Notes: generated by a model from the sequence alone, not told the origin. A stretch of DNA of 64,000 bases from Rhizobium sp. TH2 (GCF_024707525.1 NZ_CP062231.1:2666001-2730000); one strand, 5' to 3'; numbered from the stretch's first letter, positions 9,133-18,113 are shown. Program-made: numbers and translations.

Positions 9133-10806
9133 TCAGCTGCGATCCCGGAACCGGTTGGTGATGGGATAGCGGCGGTCGCGGCCGAAATTCTTGCGCGTGA
9201 TCTTCACGCCGGGCGCAGACTGACGGCGCTTGTATTCGGCGATGTAGAGCAGATGCTCGATGCGATGGACCGTCGCCGCATCATGACCGCGCCCGATGAT
9301 CTCCTGCGTGCTCATTTCATGCTCCACCAGGCATTCCAGGATATCGTCGAGCACCGGATAGGGCGGCAGCGAATCCTGGTCGGTCTGGTTTGGGCGAAGC
9401 TCGGCCGAAGGCGCCTTGTCGATGATGTTCTTGGGTATCACCTCGCCCGAGGGGCCCAGCACATTGGGCGGCACATGTTCGTTGCGCCAGCGCGCCAGCC
9501 CGTAGACCTGCATCTTGTAGAGGTCCTTGATCGGGTTGAAGCCGCCGTTCATGTCGCCATAAAGCGTGCAATAGCCCACCGACATTTCGCTCTTGTTGCC
9601 AGTGGTCACCACCATCGAACCGAACTTGTTGGAGATTGCCATCAGGATCGTGCCGCGCGCGCGGCTCTGCAGGTTCTCCTCGGTGATGCCCTCTTCCGTG
9701 CCCTCGAACATGTCGGAGAGAGCGGACAGGAAGCCCGCAACCGGCTCCTCGATCGCGACGATGTCATAGGTGGTGCCCAGCGCCTTGGCGCAAGCTTCAG
9801 CGTCGATGAGCGAATCCCCCGACGTATAGCGATAGGGCATCATCACCGTGCGCACCCGCTCCTCGCCCAACGCATCGACCGCGATGGCAGCACAGATCGC
9901 CGAGTCGATGCCGCCGGAGAGGCCAAGTACGACATTCTTGAAGCCGTTCTTGTTCACGTAATCCTTGAAGCCGAGCACGCAGGCGCGATAGTCCGCCTCG
10001 TCGATCGAAGGCAGCGGCGAATGTGGGCCGCGCTCGCAATGCCATTTGCCTTCGCGGCGCTTCCACGTCGATAGAACCACGGCCTCCTCGAACTGGCTCA
10101 TCTGAATGGCCAGCGACTTGTCGGCGTTGTAGACGAAGCTCGCACCGTCGAAGACCAGTTCGTCCTGCCCGCCGAGCTGGTTCGCGAAGACCAGCGGCAG
10201 TCCCGTCAGCTCGATCTGCCTGAGCACCACATCGTGACGGACATGGATCTTGCCGCGATAATAGGGCGAGCCATTGGGATGCAGGAAAATCTCGGCGCCG
10301 TCGGCGGCCAGCGACGCGCAGACGCCGGCGTCGTTCCAGATGTCCTCGCAGATCGGGGTGCCGATGCGAATGCCACGGAAGTCCACCGCCTGCGGTTTGC
10401 CGCCGGGAACGAAGACGCGCTTTTCGTCGAACTCGCCATAATTCGGCAGGTCGACCTTGTCGCGGATCGCGATGATCTTGCCATCGTCGAGCACGGCGAC
10501 CGAATTGTGCCGTCCCGTCTCGCCCTGGCGGGGAAAGCCGATGATGACGCCGGGGCCACCGTCGGCAGTCTCCGTGGCAAAGGACTCGATCGCCGAAAGG
10601 CAAGCCGCGAGGAAGGCCGGCTTCAGCACCAGGTCCTCCGGCGGATAGCCGGACAGAAACAGCTCCGTCAGCAGCAACAGGTCGGCACCCTGGCGGGCAG
10701 CGTCGGCACGCGCCTCCCTCGCCTTGGCGATGTTTCCCAGGATGTCGCCGACAGCCGGATTGAGCTGGGCGATGGCGATGCGAAGCGTGTCTTTGATCGT
10801 GCTCAT
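9133..10806 (-). CDS. nadE: Glutamine-dependent NAD+ synthetase
   Basis: A 557-residue two-domain enzyme that converts deamido-NAD to NAD using glutamine-derived ammonia. The N-terminal nitrilase-like glutaminase domain (about 1-255) shows TELFLSGYPPEDL with the catalytic Glu, the DKVDLPNYGEFDE lysine region and the ICEDIW cysteine. The C-terminal synthetase domain has the PP-loop LSGGIDSAICAA near residue 292 and the GDMNGGFNPIKDLYK block. Length and order match bacterial glutamine-dependent NadE. GGGG lies 4 bases before the ATG. Confidence 0.96.
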   Translation of the reverse strand: MSTIKDTLRIAIAQLNPAVGDILGNIAKAREARADAARQGADLLLLTELFLSGYPPEDLVLKPAFLAACLSAIESFATETADGGPGVIIGFPRQGETGRHNSVAVLDDGKIIAIRDKVDLPNYGEFDEKRVFVPGGKPQAVDFRGIRIGTPICEDIWNDAGVCASLAADGAEIFLHPNGSPYYRGKIHVRHDVVLRQIELTGLPLVFANQLGGQDELVFDGASFVYNADKSLAIQMSQFEEAVVLSTWKRREGKWHCERGPHSPLPSIDEADYRACVLGFKDYVNKNGFKNVVLGLSGGIDSAICAAIAVDALGEERVRTVMMPYRYTSGDSLIDAEACAKALGTTYDIVAIEEPVAGFLSALSDMFEGTEEGITEENLQSRARGTILMAISNKFGSMVVTTGNKSEMSVGYCTLYGDMNGGFNPIKDLYKMQVYGLARWRNEHVPPNVLGPSGEVIPKNIIDKAPSAELRPNQTDQDSLPPYPVLDDILECLVEHEMSTQEIIGRGHDAATVHRIEHLLYIAEYKRRQSAPGVKITRKNFGRDRRYPITNRFRDRS

Positions 10807-10960
10807 GATACCCCAGAGTTAGCGCGGCTAAGAATGGGTTGCAACGTTGGAAACATGAAACTTTTTCATGGGCGCCATTCGTCCGCCGGAATGTGTCACA
10901 TTGCATGCGGCACGATTTTGTTGGATCGATGATCGCAACACCATTCCCAGGAGATGCATG

Positions 10961-11485
10961 ATGCACGCCGATTTCGTGAAACAGATCTTTGGCAAATCCG
11001 GCGACGAGCTCGGCGAGGCCGAGCAACGCATCCTCCGGCATGCCAAGGAAAAGACGATCGTCTCGACCAACGTCGAGGACGATTTCCAGGCAAAAGCTTC
11101 CTTTGGCCAGCGGCTTGCCGACAGCATTGCACGCGTCGGCGGCTCGTGGGCCTTCATCATTGCCTTCTTGTTGTTTCTGGTCTTCTGGGCGTTGACCAAT
11201 ACCCTGATCCTGACGCGGGAAGCCTTCGACCCCTACCCCTTCATCTTCCTCAATCTTATTCTTTCAATGCTGGCCGCGATCCAGGCACCGATCATCATGA
11301 TGAGCCAGAACCGGCAATCCGAACGCGACCGCTTCTTCGCCGCCAAGGACTACGAGGTGAACCTGAAATCCGAAATCGAGGTCATGGCGCTGCACCACAA
11401 GATCGACATCGCCGTGCTGCAGGAGTTGCAGACTTTGCGCGCGGATGTGGTGAGGCTGACGGAGGAGGTGAAGGGCAAGGCCTGA
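10961..11485 (+). CDS. DUF1003 family membrane protein
   Basis: A 174-residue protein: soluble N-terminus, two close transmembrane helices (about residues 60-80 and 93-113), then a charged C-terminal coiled coil. The block AIQAPIIMMSQNRQSERDR is the DUF1003 signature. Function unknown. Two adjacent ATGs (10958, 10961) are possible. AGGAG spacing (7 bases) favours 10961. It is divergent from nadE with about 150 bases between. Confidence 0.88.
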   Translation: MHADFVKQIFGKSGDELGEAEQRILRHAKEKTIVSTNVEDDFQAKASFGQRLADSIARVGGSWAFIIAFLLFLVFWALTNTLILTREAFDPYPFIFLNLILSMLAAIQAPIIMMSQNRQSERDRFFAAKDYEVNLKSEIEVMALHHKIDIAVLQELQTLRADVVRLTEEVKGKA

Positions 11486-11500
11486 TCTTGTCCAGCACGT

Positions 11501-11920
11501 TCAATCCGAATTGGTCACCAGCTTCGGCGATGACTTCGCGTATTGCGGCAGGTCGTCGTTGATCGCATAGAAATCGCCCTTGTCGGCGCAGAAGATGTGG
11601 TAGCCGGGCGTGAGCGCCGTTGGCTTGTCGAGCGATCCGGCCTGGATGGAAATATCGTCCTGGCCGAGATATTTCCAGAACAGCGCCGAACCGCAATGCT
11701 TGCAGAAACCCCGCCTGCCCTCGTCGCTCGATTGGTACCAGGTGATGTTTTCGGCGCCCGTGATCGTGAGATCGCTCTCGGCTGCGTTGGTGGATGCGTA
11801 ATAGAGCCCCGTCTGGCGGCGGCACTGGCCGCAATGGCAGAAGACAACCTCGCGCAACGGCCCATCGACGCGGAATTTCACTTCGCCGCACAGGCACGAA
11901 CCAGTCTGGATTTTCGACAT
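11501..11920 (-). CDS. GFA-family (glutathione-dependent formaldehyde-activating enzyme-like) zinc protein
   Basis: A 139-residue protein with the cysteine pattern of the Mss4-like/GFA fold: GSCLCGEV, CHCGQCRR and FCKHCGSALF, which would bind two zinc ions. The family includes the S-hydroxymethylglutathione-forming enzyme, but most members are uncharacterised. The start is supported by GGAGGGGAAAGC directly before the ATG. It converges on DUF1003 with a 15-base gap. Confidence 0.9.
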   Translation of the reverse strand: MSKIQTGSCLCGEVKFRVDGPLREVVFCHCGQCRRQTGLYYASTNAAESDLTITGAENITWYQSSDEGRRGFCKHCGSALFWKYLGQDDISIQAGSLDKPTALTPGYHIFCADKGDFYAINDDLPQYAKSSPKLVTNSD

Positions 11921-12145
11921 GCTTTCCCCTCCGGATTTGTGAGATCGATTTGCTTGTCTCCGTCGCCGACGTCAAATGAATTGCGAACAATATCCGTTCA
12001 ATATTTTTGACATGATCCGTTGGGGCGAGCCATCCGCGATCGGATCATTGAGAATTTCTGATTGGTCCGTCGGAGCCGTATCGACAAAGCCGCAACCATC
12101 GGTATAGTCCGGCTCCCTGCCCGCCCATTCAAATTCCAGGTTCAC

Positions 12146-12985
12146 ATGCCCCGCGATACATTCTTCTTTATCGGCTGTGTGATTGCCGCCGTCGCGGTGT
12201 TCATGCTCTTCAGATACCAGCGCAACCGGCCGCCCGCAGGTTCATCCTTGCCGACTCGCCGCAGGCAGTCGGGGCCTGCGGCATGGTTCGATTTCGGCAG
12301 CTACGGCCGCGAAGTCGGGATGTCGCTCTTCGCATTCGCGTTCTTGCTGCTGCAATTCTCCTGGCAATCGGCGATCATCCTTGCCGCCGTGATCCTGCTG
12401 CACGAATACGGCCACCTGCTCGCCTACCAGCTGACAGGCCGCAAGGGGAACCGGATGATGCTTGTGCCGTTCTTCGGCGGCATCGCGGTGGCGGGCGCGC
12501 CGCACAAGAATGAGTTCGAGCGGGCATTCTGCGCCCTTGCCGGACCCGGAATTTGCGCCCCGCTCACCGCGCTGGCCTTTGCAGCCTGGTATTGGACGGA
12601 TGATGCTGCGCTATCCTCCTGGGCCTGGCGGGCGTTTTATTTCAGCTCGATCCTCAACCTTTTCAACCTTTTGCCGATCTATCCGCTGGATGGAGCGCAT
12701 GCGGCGGAATCGCTGCTGCGCAGCTTCGCACCAAACCGGGTGCGGACAGGGATGATCGCGCTTGCGGCGGCGGGTCTCTTTGCAGTCGCGGCCATGGGCT
12801 ATTACCAGGCCTTCATCATCTTCGCGATCTTCGCATTTCTCTCGATGTCTGGTATGCGCGATGGCGTGCGCCTGCCGAGGCTCGGAGGACACGACGCCGT
12901 GCTGGTGCTTGTAGGCTATGGCGTATTGGTGGCGGTCCACGCGATGGGCGCCTATCTCTATTTCAATCCACCCGTATTCTTCTAA
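12146..12985 (+). CDS. M50 site-2-protease-like membrane metallopeptidase
   Basis: A 279-residue polytopic membrane protein. The zinc motif HEYGH lies near residue 93 inside a hydrophobic helix (ILLHEYGHLLAY). The second motif is NLLPIYPLDGAH near residue 175, where the LDG Asp completes the site. This is the arrangement of site-2 proteases that cleave within the membrane; the substrate is unknown. The ATG at 12146 follows AGG by 5 bases. A longer TTG start at 12062 is possible. Shares a bidirectional terminator with the convergent DAHP synthase gene. Confidence 0.87.
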   Translation: MPRDTFFFIGCVIAAVAVFMLFRYQRNRPPAGSSLPTRRRQSGPAAWFDFGSYGREVGMSLFAFAFLLLQFSWQSAIILAAVILLHEYGHLLAYQLTGRKGNRMMLVPFFGGIAVAGAPHKNEFERAFCALAGPGICAPLTALAFAAWYWTDDAALSSWAWRAFYFSSILNLFNLLPIYPLDGAHAAESLLRSFAPNRVRTGMIALAAAGLFAVAAMGYYQAFIIFAIFAFLSMSGMRDGVRLPRLGGHDAVLVLVGYGVLVAVHAMGAYLYFNPPVFF

Positions 12986-12989
12986 CGAA

Positions 12990-13014
12990 AAAGGGCGCCA
13001 CATGGGCGCCCTTT
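12990..13014. terminator. Bidirectional terminator hairpin
   Basis: AAAGGGCGCC and GGCGCCCTTT form a perfect 10-base stem with loop ACATG, with A-rich and T-rich ends on both sides. It sits between the convergent M50 peptidase and DAHP synthase genes and can serve both. Confidence 0.8.
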
Positions 13015-13036
13015 CCAACTATGTCGCTAAAGCTCT

Positions 13037-14410
13037 TTACGCGTTGACGGCCAGCTTCTGCTCGTCGCGGCCCGCCTTGAGCTTTTCGGCCAGCAGGAAG
13101 GCCAGTTCCAGCGCCTGGTCGGCGTTGAGGCGGGGGTCGCAATGGGTGTGGTAGCGGTCCTGCAGGTCCTCGGCCGAAAGCGCACGCGCGCCGCCTGTGC
13201 ATTCGGTCACGTCGTTGCCGGTCATCTCGATATGGATGCCGCCGGGATGAGAACCTTCGGAATGATGGATCGCGAAGAAGTTCTCGACTTCCGTCAGGAT
13301 CCGGTCGAACGGCCGGGTCTTGTAGTTGTTGAGCGTGATCGTGTTGCCATGCATCGGATCGCAGGACCAGACGACCTTGCGGCCTTCGCGCTCGACGGCG
13401 CGGATCAGGCGTGGCAAGTGCTCGGCAACCTTGTCGTGGCCGAAACGGCAGATCAGCGTCAGCCGACCGGCCTCGTTGGCGGGGTTCAGGATGTCGATCA
13501 GTTCCAGCAGGCCATCGGCGGTGAGCGACGGGCCGCATTTCAAGCCGAGCGGGTTCTTGATGCCGCGGCAATATTCGACATGGGCGTGGTCCGGTTGGCG
13601 GGTGCGATCACCGATCCAGATCATATGGCCGGAGGTCGCATACCAGTCACCCGAGGTCGAATCAACACGGGTGAACGCCTGCTCGTAGCCGAGCAGCAGC
13701 GCTTCGTGGCTGGTGAAGAAATCGGTCTCGCGCAGCGACGGATTGTTCTCCGACGTGATGCCGATCGCGCCCATGAAATCCATGGTCTCGGAAATCCGGT
13801 CGGCGAGCTTCTTGTACTGCTCGCCCTGCGGGCTGTCCTTGACGAAGCCGAGCATCCAGCGGTGTACGTTATCCAGATTGGCGTAACCGCCCGCTGCGAA
13901 GGCGCGCAGCAGGTTCAGCGTCGCGGCCGACTGGCGGTAGGCCATGATCTGCCGCTCCGGATCCGGGATGCGCGCTTCCGGCGTGAATTCGATGCCGTTG
14001 ATGATATCGCCGCGATAGCTCGGAAGCTCGACGTCACCCTTCCGCTCCATATTCGAAGAGCGAGGCTTGGCGAACTGGCCGGCAATACGGCCGACTTTCA
14101 CCACCGGCTGCTGGGCGCCGAATGTCAGCACCACGGCCATTTGCAGGAAGGCGCGGAAGAAGTCGCGGATCGTATCGGCGCCGTGCTCGGCGAAGCTCTC
14201 AGCGCAATCGCCGCCCTGGAGCAGAAAACCCTGACCTTCGGAAACCTTGGCGAGAGAGGCCTTCAGACGCCGCGCCTCGCCTGCAAAAACCAGCGGCGGA
14301 TACTTGGCAAGCGTGGCTTCCGTGGCTTCGAGTGCAGCCATGTCCGGATAGTCCGGAACCTGCTGAATGGGCTTTTGCCTCCAGCTTGTCGGGTTCCAAT
14401 TCTGTGCCAT
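13037..14410 (-). CDS. aroF: Class II 3-deoxy-7-phosphoheptulonate synthase
   Basis: A 457-residue enzyme condensing PEP and erythrose-4-phosphate, the first step of the shikimate pathway. It is the plant-like class II type: [14 protein letters not shown] near residue 65, [41 protein letters not shown] and [11 protein letters not shown] are all conserved blocks. The start [11 protein letters not shown] is the family's usual one. AGGTGA lies 8 bases upstream, so I prefer it over the ATG seven codons earlier. The gene symbol varies between genomes (aroF, aroG, aroH); the enzyme class is secure. Confidence 0.94.
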   Translation of the reverse strand: MAQNWNPTSWRQKPIQQVPDYPDMAALEATEATLAKYPPLVFAGEARRLKASLAKVSEGQGFLLQGGDCAESFAEHGADTIRDFFRAFLQMAVVLTFGAQQPVVKVGRIAGQFAKPRSSNMERKGDVELPSYRGDIINGIEFTPEARIPDPERQIMAYRQSAATLNLLRAFAAGGYANLDNVHRWMLGFVKDSPQGEQYKKLADRISETMDFMGAIGITSENNPSLRETDFFTSHEALLLGYEQAFTRVDSTSGDWYATSGHMIWIGDRTRQPDHAHVEYCRGIKNPLGLKCGPSLTADGLLELIDILNPANEAGRLTLICRFGHDKVAEHLPRLIRAVEREGRKVVWSCDPMHGNTITLNNYKTRPFDRILTEVENFFAIHHSEGSHPGGIHIEMTGNDVTECTGGARALSAEDLQDRYHTHCDPRLNADQALELAFLLAEKLKAGRDEQKLAVNA

Positions 14411-14474
14411 CTTACTCACCTGTTTCGTCAATGGTCGTGTTCTCAGCGCCCGGCTGTCTCGCGGGGTTGGCGGC

Positions 14475-14502
14475 TATATATACATTCATCGGTAAAATGC
14501 AA
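14475..14502 (-). promoter_or_regulatory. Candidate promoter of the DAHP synthase gene
   Basis: On the minus strand TTGCAT (14497-14502) and TATATA (14475-14480) are spaced by 16 bases, about 65 bases before the start codon. The -10 is a good match, the -35 partial. No trp/aro leader peptide is seen. Confidence 0.45.
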
Positions 14503-14543
14503 AGCACTTGAGGCCGCGAGCGGCGTCAATATGTGCCATTCGC

Positions 14544-14581
14544 ACGAAATCCGGCGTGTCCCAGGGAACGCCGGATTTCGT
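14544..14581. repeat. 38-base near-perfect palindrome
   Basis: A 14-base perfect inverted repeat (ACGAAATCCGGCGT and its complement) encloses TCCC-A-GGGA. Almost the whole 38 bases are therefore self-complementary. It lies 36 bases past the stop of the small minus-strand ORF at 14618 and upstream of the DAHP synthase promoter. There is no T-run on either side. It could be a factor-dependent terminator, a protein-binding site or a repeat-element remnant. Confidence 0.6.
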
Positions 14582-14617
14582 TGTTTCGAGGCACGCTCTT
14601 AGGCGAGAGGCTTGCTT

Positions 14618-14788
14618 CTATTTGGCAAGCTCCGCAGCGGCAAATGCCAGTGCCGCAAAGGCGATCAGCGGAAACAGCATCAGGGTCAGGAACCCGCCGC
14701 CGCCGCGTTGTGTATTGAGATTCCTGTCGTCTATACCTACCCAGCCGTCTGGGCCGGGGGTCGTCTCTGTGTTTGTCTGCGTGATCAT
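14618..14788 (-). CDS. Small single-pass membrane protein, hypothetical
   Basis: A 56-residue ORF starting MITQTNTETTPGPDGW, with a glycine-rich turn and then one transmembrane helix (about residues 33-54, FLTLMLFPLIAFAALAFAAA). GGAGGAGAG lies directly before the ATG, which strongly supports translation and decides this start over an upstream ATG. I do not recognise a family. A membrane-associated small protein is all that can be said. Confidence 0.6.
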   Translation of the reverse strand: MITQTNTETTPGPDGWVGIDDRNLNTQRGGGGFLTLMLFPLIAFAALAFAAAELAK

Positions 14789-14906
14789 GGTCTCTCCTCC
14801 CGGGATCAAAACGCACGCACCGATACCAACGCTCAAGCACGCACCTCCTATGCCAGCTTGAAATCAATGCAGATCGGTATTCACGATTTCTAATATAACA
14901 GGAAAT

Positions 14907-15143
14907 TTACGAAATACAAATACCGTGATCGGGCGCAGCCTTGACGGACCCGTAGGCCCTGCCCCGTATCGGGAAAGCGAATCTGAGATTGGCTATTCGG
15001 CGGGCAACCGACGCCGCAAGCACAGGCGCCCAGATCAGGCCTTCCCATTCAGGACCGTCCAGCGGGTCGGCAAACGCGCCGCGCTTGGTCTTCTTGCCCA
15101 CTGCATTCGAATACTGCCAGATCGTGCTCCATTGCGTGTCCAT
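14907..15143 (-). CDS. Hypothetical protein, 78 residues
   Basis: A short ORF beginning MDTQWSTIWQYSNAVGKK, without signal peptide or clear membrane helix, ending in a basic stretch. GGAG is 8 bases before the ATG. It lies in a gene-poor 0.9-kb stretch between DAHP synthase and a LysR gene. No family recognised. It could be a chance ORF; the ribosome site and acid/aromatic N-terminus are the only support. Confidence 0.4.
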   Translation of the reverse strand: MDTQWSTIWQYSNAVGKKTKRGAFADPLDGPEWEGLIWAPVLAASVARRIANLRFAFPIRGRAYGSVKAAPDHGICIS

Positions 15144-15300
15144 GACATCAACTCCGTTTCTGAGATGATGCTGAGGTAATGTTAAGCCATGCCGCGTTGT
15201 AGACGCATGAATGAAAGGCGTGTTTCATCCGTGCAGGACCCGCGACCATCGACTCTTCTCACGACAATACAGATATTCTTGTCGAGAATGGAGAAACCGG

Positions 15301-16182
15301 ATGACCGATTCAGCCTGGGATGACTTGAAGCTTTTCCTGCATGTGGCCGGCGAAGGCGGCCTCAGCGGCGCGTCGCTGCGCACGGGGCTCAGCGCGCCGA
15401 CGATCGGCCGGCGCATGTTCGCGCTCGAACGCGTGTTGGGCCGGGCGCTCTTCGTCGGCAGCCAGCAGGGTTATCGGCTGGCGCATGACGGCGAGATTTT
15501 GCTGGAGCATGTGAAGAATATGCAGAAGGCGGCCGAAAACATCGCCGACTGGCACCGGGGTGCATTCACCCAGCCGATCGTCTCGATCGCCAGCGATCCC
15601 TGGATCGCGGGTTTCGTGGCCGATCACGTCGGCGAAGTCCGCACGCGCGACGATGCCTATCGCATCTGCTGCAAGGCAGCGCGCCCGGGGCTCGACCTGA
15701 CCTTCCGTGAGGCCGATGTGGCGCTGGTCCGGGAGCGTCCCCAGACCGGCAACCTCGCCGTCCAGCGCTCGGTCGCCGTGCGTTACGCCGCCTATCGCGC
15801 CGCCAGTCTCCATGAGGGCAACGACATCCGCTGGATTTCCATGAGCACCGACATCTCGTTCACGCCGGCGGAGAAGTGGGTGTTCCAGAACCGGGAATCG
15901 CAGATCTACACCTGGACCTCTGGACACGATCTCTATCACCGCCTGGTGCGTCAGGGCGCAGGCCGTGGCGTGATGCCCGTCTTCGTCGGCGATGCGGATC
16001 CCGAACTCGTGCGCGAAGATGAGATCATCGGAGAGCTCGACCACGACCTCTGGATCGTTGCCAATGCCGACGACCGCCACCGGGTCGAGGTCCGCACCGT
16101 GATCGACCGGCTCGCCGATATCCTCAGGCGAGACGAGAGACGTTTCGCGGGCGCGGCTCGGACCGATCGACATTCAGCTTAG
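15301..16182 (+). CDS. LysR-family transcriptional regulator
   Basis: A 293-residue protein. The N-terminal winged helix-turn-helix is at about residues 5-65 (FLHVAGEGGLSGASLRTGLS...GRRMFALERVLGRALF), the LysR signature. A periplasmic-binding-like effector domain follows. GGAG is 7 bases before the ATG at 15301. The last codons (ARTDRHSA) and the stop lie on the left arm of a palindromic repeat element, so the C-terminus may have been altered by its insertion. The target is unknown and no metabolic gene is divergently linked. Confidence 0.88.
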   Translation: MTDSAWDDLKLFLHVAGEGGLSGASLRTGLSAPTIGRRMFALERVLGRALFVGSQQGYRLAHDGEILLEHVKNMQKAAENIADWHRGAFTQPIVSIASDPWIAGFVADHVGEVRTRDDAYRICCKAARPGLDLTFREADVALVRERPQTGNLAVQRSVAVRYAAYRAASLHEGNDIRWISMSTDISFTPAEKWVFQNRESQIYTWTSGHDLYHRLVRQGAGRGVMPVFVGDADPELVREDEIIGELDHDLWIVANADDRHRVEVRTVIDRLADILRRDERRFAGAARTDRHSA

Positions 16183-16300
16183 GCCGAGGCGAAAATGGTG
16201 GTTTTCGGGAACCGGAGCGGAGCGTACTTAAGGTACGTGAGCACCGGAAGCGCAGAAAATCGCCATTTGCAGACCGGCATCAGCTGAATGTCGATCGGTC
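16161..16300. repeat. Palindromic intergenic repeat element, copy 1
   Basis: A 140-base imperfect palindrome with perfect 19-base outer arms (16161-16179 and 16282-16300) and a centre around GTACTTAAGGTAC. It fills the gap between the convergent LysR and VOC genes. The left arm ends at the base before the LysR stop and the right arm ends at the base before the VOC stop. The core (GCGAAAATGG...AACCGG...GAGCACCGGAAGCGCAG...GCCATTTGCAG) recurs at 31608-31731. It resembles in style the palindromic intergenic repeats reported in Brucella and rhizobia, but I cannot confirm the family. Confidence 0.85.
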
Positions 16301-16660
16301 CTAAGCGGTCCCGAACAGAACCTTGCGTCCATCGGGATCGATGACCGTCACCACGACATCGTCGATCGCATAAGGCTGAAGGCCGAGCACGTCGAGATGC
16401 GCGAGGAAAGCCTGCAGGTCCGCGATCTTGAAATAGAGATGCGTCAGGTTGGAACCCGCCAGCGCCGGATGGCTGTAATCGGCAAAGGCATCGGCGTCGT
16501 GGATGGCGATCTGCATGCCATCGGCGTCGATCCGCCAATAGACATAGGCACCGCCCTCGCCGACCGTTTCCAGTGTGAGACCCGCAACATCGCGGTAAAA
16601 GCCCGCCGTCTTTTCGGGCTGCTCGGAGGTCAGGAAGACGCCGCGGAATGTCGCCTTCAT
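16301..16660 (-). CDS. VOC-superfamily (glyoxalase/bleomycin-resistance-like) protein
   Basis: A 119-residue single VOC domain starting MKATFRGVFLTSEQPEKTAGFYRD, with paired beta-alpha-beta-beta-beta modules ending VIDPDGRKVLFGT. Members bind a metal and act on diverse small molecules; the substrate is unknown. It begins 9 bases after the gor stop and AGGTGA precedes its ATG, so it is translated from the gor transcript. The glutathione link is suggestive only. Confidence 0.85.
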   Translation of the reverse strand: MKATFRGVFLTSEQPEKTAGFYRDVAGLTLETVGEGGAYVYWRIDADGMQIAIHDADAFADYSHPALAGSNLTHLYFKIADLQAFLAHLDVLGLQPYAIDDVVVTVIDPDGRKVLFGTA

Positions 16661-16669
16661 ATTCTCACC

Positions 16670-18058
16670 TCAGACCCGCTCGCCGTTGCGGATGCGATAG
16701 CTCGGCGCATACATCGTCACCAGTTCCTCCGACGCCGTCGGATGCACCGCCATGGTCCGGTCGAAGTCATCCTTGGTGCAGCCGGCTTTCAGCGTGATGC
16801 CGAGAAGCTGGGCCATCTCGCCGGCATCATGGCCGAGGATATGCGCGCCGACGACCTTGCGGTCGGTGGAATTGACCAAGAGCTTCATGATCATCTTCTC
16901 CGTCCGGCCCGAAAGCGTCGCCTTCATCGGGCGGAATTCGGCGCGATAAACCTCGATCTCCGGGAATTTCTTCGCCGCCGCTTCCTCGCTCATCCCTACC
17001 GTGCCGATTTCCGGCTGAGAGAACACGGCTGTCGGGATCAGCTCGTGGTCGGGCGAGGTCGGATTGTTCCTGTACTCCGTCTCGATGAAGCACATCGCCT
17101 CATGGATTGCCACTGGCGTGAGTTGCACGCGGTCGGTGACGTCGCCCAGTGCAAAAATGTTGGGCACATTGGTGCGCGAATAAAGATCGACCTTGATCGC
17201 GCCCTTCTCGTCAAGTTCGACGCCCGCCCTGTCGAGGCCGAGATTGGCCGTATTGGGGCGGCGGCCGATCGCGAACATGATCTGGTCCGCGAGGAGGGTC
17301 TCGCCCTTCAGCGTCGTCCCGGCAAGCCGGCCATCGCCGCGTTTCTCGATTTTCTCGAAGACATCCTCGAGAATGATGCGGATGCCTTTCTCCTCCATAG
17401 CCCTGTGAAGCCCTCGGCGCAGATCACCATCGAACCGCGAGAGGATCTCCATGCCGCGATAGATCAGTGTCGTATCGACACCGAGGCCGTGAAAGATGTT
17501 GGCGAACTCGACGGCAATGTAGCCACCGCCGGCAATGGCGATCGCCTTTGGCAATTCCTTGAGATGGAACGCTTCGTTCGAGGAAATGCCATATTGATGG
17601 CCCTCCAGCGTCTCCGGCATACCAGGCGCACCACCGGTGGCGATGATGATCCGTTCGGCGGTCACAATCTGGCCGGTCTTGATGATCTTCACCGTATGGG
17701 CATCGACCAGTTCGGCGCGACTGTCGAAGATCGTGGCTTTGTTATTCTCGAGGCCCTTGCGATAGAGACCTTCCAGGCGCCCGACCTCGCGGTCCTTGGC
17801 TTCGATCAGCTTTTCCCAGCTGAACGTGCTTTCGCCGACCGACCAGCCGAAACCCGCGGCATCCTCGAAATGCTCGGAATACTGCGAGGCATAGACGAAG
17901 AGCTTCTTCGGCACGCAACCGCGGATCACGCAGGTGCCGCCGAAGCGGTATTCCTCGGCCACGCCGACTCGTCTGCCAAGCGAGGCAGCAACGCGCCCTG
18001 CCCTCACGCCTCCGGAACCGCCGCCGATGACGAAGAGATCAAAATCGAATGATGACAT
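16670..18058 (-). CDS. gor: Glutathione-disulfide reductase
   Basis: A 462-residue flavoprotein that reduces oxidised glutathione with NADPH. The FAD-binding GGGSGGVRAGR is near residue 12. The redox-active cysteines are in GGTCVIRGCVPKK (plant/cyanobacterial-type spacing). The NADPH Rossmann motif is AGGGYIAVEFA near residue 178, followed by FAIGRRPNT, and the C-terminal dimer motif AVHPTASEELVT carries the catalytic His. AGGTG is about 6 bases before the ATG. Confidence 0.96.
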   Translation of the reverse strand: MSSFDFDLFVIGGGSGGVRAGRVAASLGRRVGVAEEYRFGGTCVIRGCVPKKLFVYASQYSEHFEDAAGFGWSVGESTFSWEKLIEAKDREVGRLEGLYRKGLENNKATIFDSRAELVDAHTVKIIKTGQIVTAERIIIATGGAPGMPETLEGHQYGISSNEAFHLKELPKAIAIAGGGYIAVEFANIFHGLGVDTTLIYRGMEILSRFDGDLRRGLHRAMEEKGIRIILEDVFEKIEKRGDGRLAGTTLKGETLLADQIMFAIGRRPNTANLGLDRAGVELDEKGAIKVDLYSRTNVPNIFALGDVTDRVQLTPVAIHEAMCFIETEYRNNPTSPDHELIPTAVFSQPEIGTVGMSEEAAAKKFPEIEVYRAEFRPMKATLSGRTEKMIMKLLVNSTDRKVVGAHILGHDAGEMAQLLGITLKAGCTKDDFDRTMAVHPTASEELVTMYAPSYRIRNGERV

Positions 18059-18113
18059 GGAAACACCTGCTGAATCTGTTCATCTGTAGATATGGAACGG
18101 CGGCCCAAAAGAA

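Noticed and set aside
11382..11990. Alternative minus-strand frame of 202 codons over the GFA gene
   Set aside because: Out of frame with the cysteine-motif-bearing GFA protein, which has a strong ribosome site.
16397..18052. Plus-strand open frame of 551 codons opposite gor
   Set aside because: It is antisense to a fully motif-supported glutathione reductase; long antisense frames are common at this GC content. No family similarity or ribosome site.
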